In this document: one piece after another, positions 22,493 through 34,600 of the stretch
How positions within the stretch are numbered: position 1 is the first letter of the stretch
How the letters are laid out: the number at the start of each line of letters is the position of its first letter
Assembly: GCA_965371445.1 (NCBI GenBank)
Contig: CBDUYN010000057.1
Location: 1 to 52,149, forward strand
Length of the DNA: 52,149 nt
Origin: DASWIG01 sp965371445
Lineage (GTDB): Bacteria > Acidobacteriota > Thermoanaerobaculia > Multivoradales > J023
Direction of reading: 5' to 3'
The notes under the pieces: generated by a model
The model's input: only the letters and a program-made list of their open reading frames with translations
Told to the model about the DNA's origin: nothing
The model's database searches: none
Translations under genes and position numbers: made by a program

Positions 22493-25400
22493 TCATTCTG
22501 ACGGGCTAACCAACGTAGGTCGGGCTGCCTCCTCCAGGTATGTCTTCGTGAGCTCTTTGAGGCGCTCGACCGTCTCGGGACGCAACCTCTTCGTCGAGTA
22601 CCGTATTTCGACTCTGAGCTTGCCGGAGATGGTAAGGATGATAAATTCGAGCAGACTGGCCACGGTTTCATCCTGCTCCACCTGCCGGGTAAGCTCCAGG
22701 TAGTCCCCTGTATACCTGGTAGGCATCACCCCCAGATAGTTGATTCCGACCTGTGAGTGCTTGGATTGAACAACGTTCATGTGGTTGGAAATCTCTCTCC
22801 AGAGCAGGGGGTAGTGCTCGCGCCTCTCCGGCAGAAGCGTTTTGAACTTGGCCGCGACCGCCTTTGCGACGTCACCCACGGGCGCCTGCCAGTCACTCCT
22901 GATTTTAATCGGAATGCCAATCACCAAAAAACCAACCACTCGCTCCAAGTCGATTCCCCTGGATACTAGGCGGCCATTGTTGAGCTCGACGAAAGCCACC
23001 TCTTCGTTGTCGGACCATTGCCCAATAGCTTTACAGATGACGGCGCATAGGAGGACGTAGGTACTGACTCCGAAAACCCGGCGGCCATTTCGCTCGATAC
23101 GGCTCGTGGTCGCCTCTTCGAGCTCGATCACCGCCCTCTTTTCGGCACTCGCAAGATTTGGCTGCTCCGGAAAGTCCGCCGGTAAGTCAGGGAAAGATCG
23201 GTCCTGAGGAAATTCAGCGCGCCAGAACTTGAGGCTTTCCTCCATGCCGCCGTCCCTCCGCAGTCGGCTCATCAAACGGATGTAGTCGCGATAGGCGTGA
23301 CCGGTGGCCAGATCCGGGACGGTGCCGTCGGTGAGTAGGCTGCGATAGATCTTCAGATAGTCATCGAGGATGACCTCACAGCTGATCACATCACAGATTA
23401 AATGGTGACCGATCCAGAGAAAGAAATAGCGAGCCCCTGCTTTGAAGAGGGCGATGCGGAAAAGAGGCCAGCGTGCCAGACGGATCTCCGAATTCAATCG
23501 ATGAAAGTGACGTCGGATCTGCTGCCTTTGCTCCGCCGCCGCCAGGTCGGAGAGATCGTGATGCTCGGGGCGGTACGTTTCTCGGGGCCTCAGGAAAATC
23601 TGATACCAGGCCAGTTGGGGAGCTGGAAGCACGGCGTGCAGGGACTGGTGACTCCGTTGAAGGATGTCCCAGGCTTTGTCGAAAGCTTGCAGATTGATTT
23701 CTTCTTGGAGCCACCCGCCGCGGTGCATGGTCCAGGAATCCGGATGGCGGGTCAACCCCACGGAGAAGAACCAGATCTGCCCCCCGCCGAACTCGCAGAG
23801 ATCTTCGATGTTATCGTAGTCCAGAAAGCGTACGAGCTCACCACGGTCAGGCTCGCCCGTCGCCAACAGGGGGAGCTCATTCAGCTCGATGAAGCGGCTG
23901 GGAATCTTTCGGCTGGGTAGCTTGGCCCGACAAAGAGCGTCCAGCTCCTTGGGTGAAAGGGAGCCCTGCTGTTTGGGCAGGAAAAAACAGTAAAGGATCC
24001 TTGTTCCCTGGAGTTTTCCCGGAACGACGCACACCGCTTCGAGTTGGGGATGGCTGGCGATCGTCTCCTCGATGTTCGAGACCTCGGCGGAGCCCAGTTC
24101 GCCATTTGCGACCGGGACGATCAAAGGTTGAAATAATTCGTCCGAGCGAGCGGAGGGCGCTGGTTCCGCGGCCATGTAGCGTGTGATCTCTGCGATCGTC
24201 TGGTGGCGAAAAAGGTCATGAAGGGCCAGCTGAAAGCCGTTTTCCCTCATCAGGGTCACGACCCGGATCGCCTTCAAGGAATCCGCCCCGAGCTCGAAGA
24301 AGCGATCGTGGACAAAGACCTGCTCGATGTCCAGAACCTCCTCCCAGATCGCGGCGATCTTCCTCTCCTCCGCGGTTCGGGGCGGGACGGGCTCCTCGAC
24401 GGGTCGGGAATGAGCCGTACGCGGGCCCAACGTCTGCGGGCTTCGCATCAGCTCCAAGGAGCCGACGGTGTCGCGATCTCGAATCAGGGCCTCGAGGTCC
24501 CAGGGTGAGACTACAACCCGCCCGAGGTCGTCGGCGAGAATTCGGGCGAATGCCTGGATCCCCTCTGTGGGCCGAATCGCCCGCTCCATATGTGCATCGC
24601 GTACCTGTTTAGCGCTCCGGCTTACAGTTGCCTTCGCCGCCATGCCCACCTCACTCCAGGTGCCCCAATCGATGACCACGGTGAAGGTGGCACCACGCCG
24701 AGTCTGCGCAAACGCATCGAGAAAGGCGTTGGCAGCAGAGTAGTCGACGGAACCGATACCGCCCGCCACCGCGGAGGTGGACGAGAAGAGGACAAGGATC
24801 TCAGGCGGCTCCTCGGCGAGTAACTCGGCGAGCAGCCGGCAGCCGGTTATTTTTGGTGCCAAAACGGTCTCCGCCGTTTCCCGGCTTTGACGCCGGATTA
24901 TGCCGCCGGCCGGGTGACCGGCGGCATGTATAACGCCGTGGATGAAGCCGAAGCGCGTCCTGGCGGCGTTGAGGGCTGCCTCGGTCTGCTCGCGATCCGT
25001 GATGTCGGCGCGGACCACCAAGACCTCGGAGCCGAATTCCTCGAAGCGGCGCAGGGTGGTGATCGTGCGCGCCGTCTGGTCGTCCTCGCCGTGGCACGAA
25101 AGCCACCCATCCCACTCCTCCCGCGGCGGGATCGGAGAGCGGCCCAGCAGTATAAGCCGCGCAGAGAATTCGCGGGCCAGGTACTCGGCATGTGCCAGTC
25201 CCAACCCCCCGAGCCCGCCGGTGATCAGGTACGTCCCCTGCTTGCGCAGACGGCTCCTGCCCTGGCGAACCAGGGGTACCGGCTCGAATACCTGGACCCA
25301 GCGGACGTCAGCCCGATAGGCCACGGCGGAGTCCACGCTCTCGGTGAGTAGCTCGGCGATTATTCGCTCCGCAAGCACCACTGCAGCACCGCCGTCCCCT

Positions 25401-28400
25401 CCTGGGAACGAGACGTCGATGCTCCGGCAACTGATGCCGGGATACTCCTGGGGGATCACCTTACACGGGCCGATCAGGGTTGCTTTCTCGGGGCAGAGCT
25501 CCTCCTCTCCGGTGATTCGGTGCAGGCCGTTGGCAACGACGGCCATCCGCAGCGGCCCGGAATCGGATTGCCGATTTAGGGCCTGCGCCAACCACAGCAG
25601 GCTGTAGAAGCATCGCTCCCGAATCTCATCGGCGGCCTCGGCGCCAGCGGTTACGCTCCAGAGATGAACGACGAATGCGGGTTTCGACCCCCCAAGGTCC
25701 CGCAGCAGCGTTTCGTAGTGCTCCGGGCGACAGGGGTCGATCCGATATTGATGCTTCGAGGCGGCCGCAAACTCGCTGCCCGGAAGCACCGTAATCACCT
25801 CGGTTCCACGATCCCGGAGGCGGGTTGCGATCGCGGTGCCGAGGCCCAGAGAGTCGGAAAACAAAAGCCAACCGGGAGCCGTGTCGCGGTTCGCCTCTCC
25901 TTGCAAGGCAGAAACCGGCGATCGCGACTGCTTCCAGACTGGAAGGTAGAACCATTTCCCAATATCGGCACGCTTCGCGGGCAGACCCTCACGCATCGGC
26001 CTCGTGGGCTCCTGGGAGTTGGAATCGATCCAGTAACGCCGACGCGCGAACGGATAACGCGGCAGAGAAACCCGGCACCGTTGATGGCCGTGGTGGAAAC
26101 CGGACCAGTCCACTGGGACACCCGCGAGCCACAGTCGCCCCAACGTGTGCAGCAGAAAACCGATGTCGGACTCCGAGGCTTGCGGATCGCGCACCGAGGA
26201 CAGAGCGAGCTTCTCCGTGCCCTTTTCCTGAAGGGCGACAAGGGAACTGAGCGTGCGACCGGGGCCGACTTCCAGCAGAGCCAGGTCCGGCTCCTGGAGA
26301 AGGTGCCGGATATTGTCACCGAAACGCACCGGAGAGCGCAGGTGACGGACCCAGTAGTCGGGATCGGTGGCCTCCTGGGCCGAGATCCAAGTGCCGGTGA
26401 GATTCGAGAGGTAACGGGAGGATGGAACCCGGAGCTCGACGGCACGGACCCGTTCCGCGAACGGTTCGAGAATCGGGTCCGTCATCGCCGACTGGAAGGC
26501 GTGAGAGCTGTGCAGCCGTCGGCAGCGGACTCCCAGGGCCCCCAGCTCTGCGGCCAATGCCTCGATCTCGGGTAACGGACCGGAGGCCGTACACCTCCCG
26601 GGGCCGTTGACTGCCGCCAGGGCCAGGTTCCCGGTCAGCTGCGGCACCAACTCCGCCGCGGAGAGGGAGATGTCGAGCATGGCACCGGTCGGAAGCCGTG
26701 ACATGAGCCGTCCTCTCTCCGCCACCAGGGCCAGAGCATCGGCAAGGGAGAAAACACCAGCCAGACAGGCGGCAACATACTCGCCGATGCTATGCCCCGC
26801 CATCGCCCGCGGCCGCAGACCCCACGTCTTCAGCATGTGGGCCAGGGAGTACTCGACGCTGAACAGCGCCGGCTGGCTGAAGGCGGTGTTGGCGAGCCGC
26901 TCCGCCGCCTCTTCCTTCCTTTTCTGCACCGGGTAGAGCAGATCGCGCAGATCGCAGCCGAGGGCGGGAAGGAGAAGCTCGCAGCAACGATCGATCTGCT
27001 CGCGGTAGGTTCCCTCTACCTCGTACAGCTCGCGAGTCATACCTGGATACTGTGCGCCCTGTCCGGGAAAGAGGAAGGCGACTGGACATTTTCCATGTAC
27101 CGGACCCGCAGTTAGCAGGCGCTCAGCTTGGACGCCTTCGAGCACAGCCCGAGCGTCGGCCAAGTCGCGGGCAACCACCGCTTGCCGATACGCCAGGCCG
27201 GTACGCCCCACCTGCAAGGTAAAGGCGACGTCAGCCGCCTCGAGCTCCGGATGCTCGCGCAGGTGAGCGGCGAGGTTGGCGCCAGCCACTCCCAGGGTCT
27301 CGGGCGTGGCGGCGGACTGCACGATCAGCTGCCACGGACGCGAACGATCCGAGGTCGCGATCGGTGCAGCCTCTTGAAGGATCAGATGAGCATTCGTCCC
27401 GCCTATGCCGAACGAGCTGACTGCCGCCCGCCGCGGAGCACCTCCGTCTTCCCATGGGCCCGAAACGGTATTGACATAGAAGGGACTCATCGCAAAGTCG
27501 ATCTGCGGGTTCGGCTCGTTGAAGTGCAGGCTCGGTACCAGCCAGCGGTGGTGGAGCATGAGGGCGGTCTTGATCAGGCCGGTGACGCCCGCTGCCGCCG
27601 CCAAATGCCCGAGGTTGGTCTTCACAGAACCTATCGCGCAGAAGCCGGTAGCCGCGGTGTGAGCACGATATGCCTGGGTGAGAGCGGCGACTTCGATCGG
27701 GTCACCAAGGCCCGTGGCAGTACCATGAGCTTCGACGTAGCGGATCGTCTCCGGATCGATGTCGGCCATGGTCAGAGCTTGCGCGATCACCTGCGCCTGA
27801 CCGTCGAAGCTGGGCATTGCGAAGCCTGGCTTCATCGCACCATCGTTGTTGACCGCTGAGCCCTTAATCACCCCGTAAATCTGATTCCTGTCCGTCAGTG
27901 CGTCGGCCAGCCGTCTGAGCACAACGACCCCGACGCCGTCACCGAAGATCGTACCGGCGGCCTGGGCATCAAAAGTCCGGCAGTGGCCGTCCGGGGACAG
28001 AATGCCCCCGGGCTGCCACAGGTAGCCGCTTTTCTGCGGCACTCGCACCGAGACACCGCCGGCCAACGCCATGTCGCACTCTCGGTTGAGCAGGGCCTGA
28101 CAGGCCAGATGAGTCGCCACCAGCGACGTGGAGCAGGCTGCCTGTACCGTTACGCTCGGTCCCCGCAAATTCAGTTCGTACGCCACGCGAGCAGCCAAAA
28201 AATCTTTTTCGTTACCGTGTAGGATCTCGGCTTCTCCTACCGACCGCAGCTGTGCCTGGTCGGGTCCCAGGTTGTTGATGAGGTAGGTACTCATAAACAT
28301 CCCCGCATAGACGCCAATCGGTCCGGTGAAGGAGGCAGGGTCGCAGGCGGCGTCTTCAAGGGCGTTCCAACTGCTCTCCAAGAAGAGTCTCTGCTGCGGG

Positions 28401-28678
28401 TCGAGGATCTCGGCGTCTCTGGTGCTGAGACCGAAGAGGGTGGCATCGAAGGTGGTGATGTCGTCCAGGTATGCTCCGGCCTTGACGTAGGCGGGATCGT
28501 CACGGACCGTCTGCGGCACGCCGGCTGCCTCCAAGTCCTCATCCGACAGCGATCGGATCGACTCAACCCCTTCGCGCAGGTTGTGCCACAACTCCTCCAC
28601 GTTCTGGGCGCCGGGAAAGATGCCAGCCATACCGACGATGGCGATGTCGTAGAAGTTTTCAGCGCCCTGGGTGCTCAT
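22493..28678 (-). CDS. Type I PKS module with terminal condensation domain (KS-AT-KR-ACP-Acsub-C)
   Basis: The start is ATG 28678 (MSTQGAENFYDIAIVGMAG), overlapping the NRPS stop (ATGA). The 2061-aa protein has KS (Cys ~182 in VQAACSTSL; VEAHGTATGLGDP; KTNLGHLAA), AT (Ser ~628 in GHSIGEY; HAFQS at the specificity loop, closest to malonyl-type HAFHS) and KR (~1154 GGLGGLGLAHAEYL; FSSTSAVAGG...DYSAANAF). The ACP follows (Ser ~1466 in ELGADSLKAIR). There is no DH or ER. After the ACP comes a lone adenylation C-terminal subdomain (ETIASHPQLEAVCVV, FIELNELPLLATGEPDRGEL), then a condensation-type domain with HHLICD at ~1758. No thioesterase is present. It is expected to add one malonyl unit, reduce it to beta-hydroxyl, and offload through the C domain. 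Confidence 0.92.
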   Translation of the reverse strand: MSTQGAENFYDIAIVGMAGIFPGAQNVEELWHNLREGVESIRSLSDEDLEAAGVPQTVRDDPAYVKAGAYLDDITTFDATLFGLSTRDAEILDPQQRLFLESSWNALEDAACDPASFTGPIGVYAGMFMSTYLINNLGPDQAQLRSVGEAEILHGNEKDFLAARVAYELNLRGPSVTVQAACSTSLVATHLACQALLNRECDMALAGGVSVRVPQKSGYLWQPGGILSPDGHCRTFDAQAAGTIFGDGVGVVVLRRLADALTDRNQIYGVIKGSAVNNDGAMKPGFAMPSFDGQAQVIAQALTMADIDPETIRYVEAHGTATGLGDPIEVAALTQAYRAHTAATGFCAIGSVKTNLGHLAAAAGVTGLIKTALMLHHRWLVPSLHFNEPNPQIDFAMSPFYVNTVSGPWEDGGAPRRAAVSSFGIGGTNAHLILQEAAPIATSDRSRPWQLIVQSAATPETLGVAGANLAAHLREHPELEAADVAFTLQVGRTGLAYRQAVVARDLADARAVLEGVQAERLLTAGPVHGKCPVAFLFPGQGAQYPGMTRELYEVEGTYREQIDRCCELLLPALGCDLRDLLYPVQKRKEEAAERLANTAFSQPALFSVEYSLAHMLKTWGLRPRAMAGHSIGEYVAACLAGVFSLADALALVAERGRLMSRLPTGAMLDISLSAAELVPQLTGNLALAAVNGPGRCTASGPLPEIEALAAELGALGVRCRRLHSSHAFQSAMTDPILEPFAERVRAVELRVPSSRYLSNLTGTWISAQEATDPDYWVRHLRSPVRFGDNIRHLLQEPDLALLEVGPGRTLSSLVALQEKGTEKLALSSVRDPQASESDIGFLLHTLGRLWLAGVPVDWSGFHHGHQRCRVSLPRYPFARRRYWIDSNSQEPTRPMREGLPAKRADIGKWFYLPVWKQSRSPVSALQGEANRDTAPGWLLFSDSLGLGTAIATRLRDRGTEVITVLPGSEFAAASKHQYRIDPCRPEHYETLLRDLGGSKPAFVVHLWSVTAGAEAADEIRERCFYSLLWLAQALNRQSDSGPLRMAVVANGLHRITGEEELCPEKATLIGPCKVIPQEYPGISCRSIDVSFPGGDGGAAVVLAERIIAELLTESVDSAVAYRADVRWVQVFEPVPLVRQGRSRLRKQGTYLITGGLGGLGLAHAEYLAREFSARLILLGRSPIPPREEWDGWLSCHGEDDQTARTITTLRRFEEFGSEVLVVRADITDREQTEAALNAARTRFGFIHGVIHAAGHPAGGIIRRQSRETAETVLAPKITGCRLLAELLAEEPPEILVLFSSTSAVAGGIGSVDYSAANAFLDAFAQTRRGATFTVVIDWGTWSEVGMAAKATVSRSAKQVRDAHMERAIRPTEGIQAFARILADDLGRVVVSPWDLEALIRDRDTVGSLELMRSPQTLGPRTAHSRPVEEPVPPRTAEERKIAAIWEEVLDIEQVFVHDRFFELGADSLKAIRVVTLMRENGFQLALHDLFRHQTIAEITRYMAAEPAPSARSDELFQPLIVPVANGELGSAEVSNIEETIASHPQLEAVCVVPGKLQGTRILYCFFLPKQQGSLSPKELDALCRAKLPSRKIPSRFIELNELPLLATGEPDRGELVRFLDYDNIEDLCEFGGGQIWFFSVGLTRHPDSWTMHRGGWLQEEINLQAFDKAWDILQRSHQSLHAVLPAPQLAWYQIFLRPRETYRPEHHDLSDLAAAEQRQQIRRHFHRLNSEIRLARWPLFRIALFKAGARYFFLWIGHHLICDVISCEVILDDYLKIYRSLLTDGTVPDLATGHAYRDYIRLMSRLRRDGGMEESLKFWRAEFPQDRSFPDLPADFPEQPNLASAEKRAVIELEEATTSRIERNGRRVFGVSTYVLLCAVICKAIGQWSDNEEVAFVELNNGRLVSRGIDLERVVGFLVIGIPIKIRSDWQAPVGDVAKAVAAKFKTLLPERREHYPLLWREISNHMNVVQSKHSQVGINYLGVMPTRYTGDYLELTRQVEQDETVASLLEFIILTISGKLRVEIRYSTKRLRPETVERLKELTKTYLEEAARPTLVSPSE

Positions 28679-31600
28679 AGCGAATCCTCCTCTTTCACCT
28701 TCCGTACCGGATGTAGCGAACGCCGCCGAATCCACTCGCGGCGTGCAAGGGCAAGATTGCGGCTGCTCTCGAAATCTGGTTGGGCTGGTTCCTCCCGCTC
28801 CAGGTGCCGGGCCAGAGCGTGGATGGTTGGATACTGGAAGAGCGCCACCACTTCCACTTCCCGCCGCAGCTCCTCAGCCAGGTGCGCCTGCAACTCCAGC
28901 AGCAGGAGAGAGTGGCCGCCGAGCTCGAAAAAATTGTCATGTACTCCCACCCGTTCCACCGGCAGCACCTCGCACCAGATAGCGGCCAGAATTCGCTCCA
29001 GCGTGCTTTGCGGCGCCACGTAGTCCGTGTCGTTCTCCGGCTTGGCGGCCGCGATTTCCGACAGAGCCCTGCGGTCGATCTTGCCGTTGGCGCTCAGGGG
29101 CAGTCGCTCGAGCCGCACATAGACCGAGGGTACCATGACTGCCGGCAGGTATCGCTGAAGATACGTCCGAAGCTCACTTGCTGTCACGGTACGTAGGGGC
29201 TGCGGAACGTAGTAGGCCACCAGTTGCTGCTGGGTGGTCGAATCGCCGCGATTCGGGATCGTCACTTCTCCTATTGCCGCTTCCCCAATCGCCGGATGTC
29301 GGCCAAGGATCATCTCAATCTCCGCCGGCTCAATGCGGAAGCCGCGCAGATTGATCTGAGTGTCGGCACGGCCAAAAAGATCCAGCGCGCCGTCGGGCCG
29401 GTAGCGACCGAGATCGCCGGTTCGATAAATGCGGCCGCCATCCCGAGTGTCTGGTACGAAGCGCGACGCAGTCAGCACTGGATCGGCAAGGTAGCAGCGA
29501 GCCAGATGGGGGCTACGAAAGTAGATTTCCCCCAACTCACCGATACCGGCTGGCCGGCCCTGGCGAGTGAGCACCAAGAGCTGAACATCGGGCAGCCCCT
29601 GGCCGACGGGAAGTCGACCTTCCACCGACATGCCGTCGGAAGGAATCCGATAGTAGCCGAGCGCCTGCTGAGTCTCGGTAGTACCGTAGAGGTTGATGCA
29701 GGAAGCCTCGGGAGCGAGGTCCCGTAGCTGCACCACGGTGCGACCTGTAAGGTGGTCACCGGCAAACAGCACGTAGCGCAGCGAATGGATCCGGAATCCC
29801 TGCGCCAGCCCGTGCGCCAACCCCTGCGCCACGGCCGGGGTGAGATTGGCGATGGTGATCTTGTTCCGCTCCAGCCACGGCGCCAGCCGGCCTGCATTGT
29901 GCAGATCCAAGGAATCGGGGATATAGATGGCAGCCCCAACCTGTAGCGGTAGGAAGAGATCACGATGCAGCGGGTCGTGGCCCAGACCGGAGAGCATGCT
30001 GAACCGGTCGTCGGCAGTCAGGTCCAAGATCTCCCGGTACCAGGGAAGGAAGTGGCTGAGGGGACCGTGGCGACCGACGATACCCTTGGGCGTCCCGGTG
30101 GAGGCGGACGTAAATGCGATATAGGCGACATCATCGGCCGTAACCGGTAGGGCGGGGTTCGTGTCGGGGAAAGCCGCCACAACTGGTGACATTTCGGCTC
30201 CGGTCAGCTCCAAGTGTGTGCAGGAGCCATGCTCTTCGAGCCACTTGACGAGCTCTCCCGGCATGGGCCCGGGCGCTACGATCTGCAAAAAGACGCGAGG
30301 CCGCGCCTGCTCCAGGCAGCGAACCTGGCGTGCCGGCGGACAGGCCGGATCGAGGATGAGGAACGCGCCTCCGGCCTTCATCACGCCCAAGATGGCCCAT
30401 ACCAGGACGGCACTGCGGTGGGCATGAATCGCCACGACCTCCCCTCGCTCCAGCCCGCTGTTCAGAAGATAGTGGGCCAGGCAGTTGCTTCGGCGCTCGA
30501 GGACGTCATAGGTCCATCTCACCTGCGGGTCCACTACTGCCAATCGCTCTGGAACCCGCTCAGCAGAACGGCTGAAGATCTGATGCACGCTGCCGATCCA
30601 ATTCTTGCTTGGTATTCTTTGACGATTCGGGATTATCGCCCGCGCGGCCTCTGTGACCAGTGAGAACTCGTCGAGAGGTCGTTCGAAATCTTGCGCTACC
30701 TGCTCCAGGAGTAACAGGTACTGAGCCTGCATCTCGGCGATTCGCACGGCGTCGAAGAGATCGACGTTGTAGACCCACTTCATGCTGATTCCCGCCAGCC
30801 GATCGGACGTATAGATCGTGAGATCGAACTTCGACGGCAACTCGGGGGGGTCGAGCAGCTCCAGTTCCAGTCCTGCCATTTCGATGCACTTCTGCGGAAA
30901 ATCGACCATATTGAAGAAAACCTTGAACAACGGCGTATGGGACAGGTCGCGCTCGGGGCGGAGTACCTCCAGGAGTTTTTCGAACGGCAGATCCTGATGG
31001 GTGAAGGAGCCCAGGTGCACCTCCCGCTCTCGCATCAGAAGCTCGCGAAAGGTCGATACCTCCGCCATATTCACGCGCAGCGCCAGGGTATTGATGAACA
31101 GGCCGACAAGAGGTTCGATCTCGGCGCGGGTTCGCCCGGCAATGGCGGCGCCCACCACCAAGTCGCGACTTCCGCCAAGGCGGGCCAGGAGCACCCGAAA
31201 AACGGCCATCAGCGTCATGAACGGAGTGACGCCGTGGCGCCGGCCCAGGGTTCTCAGTTGCTTCGAAAGATCAGGTGAAAGTACGAGCGAACGGTACGCG
31301 CCGCGAAAAGTCTGGAACGTAGGACGTGGGTGGTCGATGGGCAGATTGAGCGCGGCCGGAAAACCGGCGAGCGACTCCCGCCACCAGGTGAGCTGGCGCT
31401 GCAGCGTTTCGTCTCGGAGGCAATGTCGCTGCCACACCGCATAGTCAGCATATTGAACAGGCAGCTCTGGAAGAGGCGGCTGTCGGTCCCCCAGGGATGC
31501 ATCGTAGAGAGCCGCCAATTCCTGAATTAACACATGTATCGACCAGCCGTCTGCGATGATGTGGTGAAGGGTTAGCAGCAGAACCCATTCGCCCTCGGCG

Positions 31601-34600
31601 AGGCGGACCATACAGGCACGCAGAAGGGGGCCTTGTGAAAGGTCGAAAGGTTTGGCGGCCTCTTGCGTCATCAACCGCTGTCGTTCCAGTTTTCGGATCG
31701 GCTCCGGTAGGCGATCGAGATCGACGACCGGCCAGCTGCGGGGAATGAAAGGTCCGATGAGCTGGAAGGGGTGCCCACTTTTCTCGTAAAAGGTAGTTCG
31801 TAATGCCTCGTGTCGGCGCATCACCTCGTTGAGACTCGCTGCCATTGCCGCCATGTGAAAATGGCCGCGGAGCCGGATGGAGATCGGCAGGTTGTAGGTT
31901 GCGGTATTTGGCTCGAGTCGATCGAGAAACCATAGCCGCTCCTGGGCAAAGGACAATGGCAGGTTCCCCCCCCGCGACTGTCGGGGAATCTGGCCCGTTG
32001 TCCCCCGCCAGGTCTCGCTCCGGATTCGACGCACCAGCCGAGTTATCGTGGGTGCCTCGAATACCGCTCGCACTGGCAAATTGACCGCGAGGCTCTGAGC
32101 CAATCGGGACACCAGTTGGGTCGCCAAAAGGGAATGGCCACCCAGCTCGAAGAAGTTGTCCGTGATGCTCACCCGCTCCACGCCCAGAATATCGGCCCAG
32201 AGCCCGGCCAGGATCCGTTCCACATCGTTACGAGGCGCGATATACTCCTCGCCGCCTGGCTCCTGCTCTTCGCTGGCCGCCCGCGCCAGCAGGGCAGTGC
32301 GGTCGACCTTGCCATTGGGCGTCAAGGGGATCTGGTCCAGCACGACCATGCTCGAGGGGACCATGTAGTCGGGCAGCGCCGTGCGGAGGAAATCCCGCAG
32401 CTCCCCGACCACGGCCGTGGCTCGCTCCGGTGCCAAAAAGGCCACGAGGCGCAGCTCCCGGTTGCCGCTTTCTGCTCCGCGCTCCTCGGCCAGCACCACA
32501 GCCTCGCGCACCGCGTCATGGCGGACCAGCACGTTCTCGATCTCCCCCGGTTCGATGCGGAAGCCCCGGATCTTGACCTGGAAGTCGACCCGGCCAATGA
32601 AGTCGAGGATGCCGTCGCGCCGCTGCCGCACCAGATCACCGGTGCGGTACAGGCGCTCGCCCGGGCGCCAGCTGAACGGGTTGGGCAGGAAGCGTTCGGC
32701 GGTCAGCGCCGGCCGTCTGCGGTAGCCGCGGGCAAGTCCGTCGCCGCCGGCCAGAAGCTCGCCCACCACGCCGACGGGAACCGGCCGTTGGTGGCGATCC
32801 ACCACCCACACCCGGGTGTCGGCGATCGGGCGGCCGACGGCCACCGGAGATGTCACCTCCTCGCTTCCGGTCATGCGGTGGCAACAGGTGAAGGTGGTGT
32901 TTTCGGTCGGACCGTAGCCGTTGACCAGGGTACAGCCCGGCAGCTCGCCGAGCGCCCGCCGAACGTGATCCGGCGAGAGCACGTCGCCGCCGGCCAGAAG
33001 CTGCTCCAACCCGGCGAGGTCCGACAGCCCTTCATCGACCATCTGGTGAAACAAACCCGCCGTCAGCCACAGAATGGTGACCCGGTGGCGCCGTATCAGG
33101 GACCCAACCTCGGCCAGCGACAACGCTTCCGGCGGCGCGCATACCAACCGTGCACCGTTGGCCAACGCGCCCCAGATCTCCAGGGTCGAGGCGTCGAAGG
33201 AAACGGGCGCCAGTTGAAGGAAGACCTGATCTGCGGCCAGGCGCGCATAATCGGCCTCCCGCACGAGGCGCACGACGTTGCGGTGGGTCACCTCGACGCC
33301 CTTGGGCCGGCCGGTCGAGCCGGAGGTGTACATGACGTAGGCGAGATGGTCGGCGGCAGAGTCCCGATCGCACGGTTCCGGATCGTCGTCCTCGGCATCG
33401 ACGTACACCACCGGCAGGTTCGAGACCGGCAGCGTCGCCGCCGATTGCTCAGAGCTCACCACCGCCGCCAGCCCGCAGTCGGCGGCCATGAACTTCACCA
33501 GGTTGGCCGGATACGACCGATCGAGTGGAACGTAGGCGCCGCCGGCCTTGAGGATCGCCAGGATCCCCGTGACCACGGCGTGGCGCTCCTCCAGCCACAG
33601 CCCCACTGGCACCTCGGGTCCGACCACCAGGCGGCGCAGGCGGCGGGCCAGCCGGTCGCTGCGGCGGTCGAGCTCGGCATAGGTCATGGTGCCGTCGGTC
33701 CATTCCAGGGCCACGGCCTGGGGGGTACGCCGGGCGGCGGCGGCGAAGAGCTCGTGCAGGCATGCCTGCCGCGGAGGGGGGGAGTCGGTGTCGTTCCATT
33801 CGCAGAGCAGCTGCTGGTGCTCGGCCGCCGAGAGCAATGGCAGCTGCGAGAGGCACCGGCCCGGCTCGCGCGACACGGCCGCCAGCAGCCGGTAAAGATG
33901 GTCCACCAGGCGCCGGATAGTCGTGGCGTCGAACAGATCGCGGCTGTAGTGCAGCTGCCCGCTCACGCCGTCGCCAGCGGCGGCCAGCAGTAGTTCCAGG
34001 TCGAAGCGGGTGGTGCCGGTCTCCATCGCCAGCGGCAGAACCTCGACGGCGGGCAGATCCAGCTGCCACTCCGAATCGGTTCGCAGCGAGAGGACGACCT
34101 GAAAGAGCGGCGAGTGGGCCATGCTGCGCTCGGGCCGGAGCTCCTCGACGAGTTTCTCGAAGGGCAGGCTCTGGTGCGCCCAGGCATCGAGGCAAAGCTC
34201 CCGCACCCGTTCCAGTAGCTGTGCGAACGGCGGATCGCCCGTAAGGTCTCCACGCATCACCAGGGTGTTGACGAACAGGCCGATCAGCGGCTCGATCTCG
34301 AGCGGCCCGCGCCCGGCCACGGGAGACCCCACGGGAATGTCGTACTGGCCGGTCTGACGGGCCAGCAACGTCTGGAAGGCGGCCAGTACGGTCATGTACA
34401 GCGTCGTGCCGCAGCGCTGACCGAGTGCCTGCAAGGCCACCGTCCGCCCGCGGTCGAGGAGCACCGGCAGCGCCGCACCGCGGTAGGTCATCACCGGCGG
34501 CCGCGGCCGATCCGCCGGCAGCTCGAATACCTCCGGGGCACCGGCTAGTCGCTGCCGCCAGTGGGCCAACTCGGACGCCAGCACCTCGCCGCTGAGCCAT

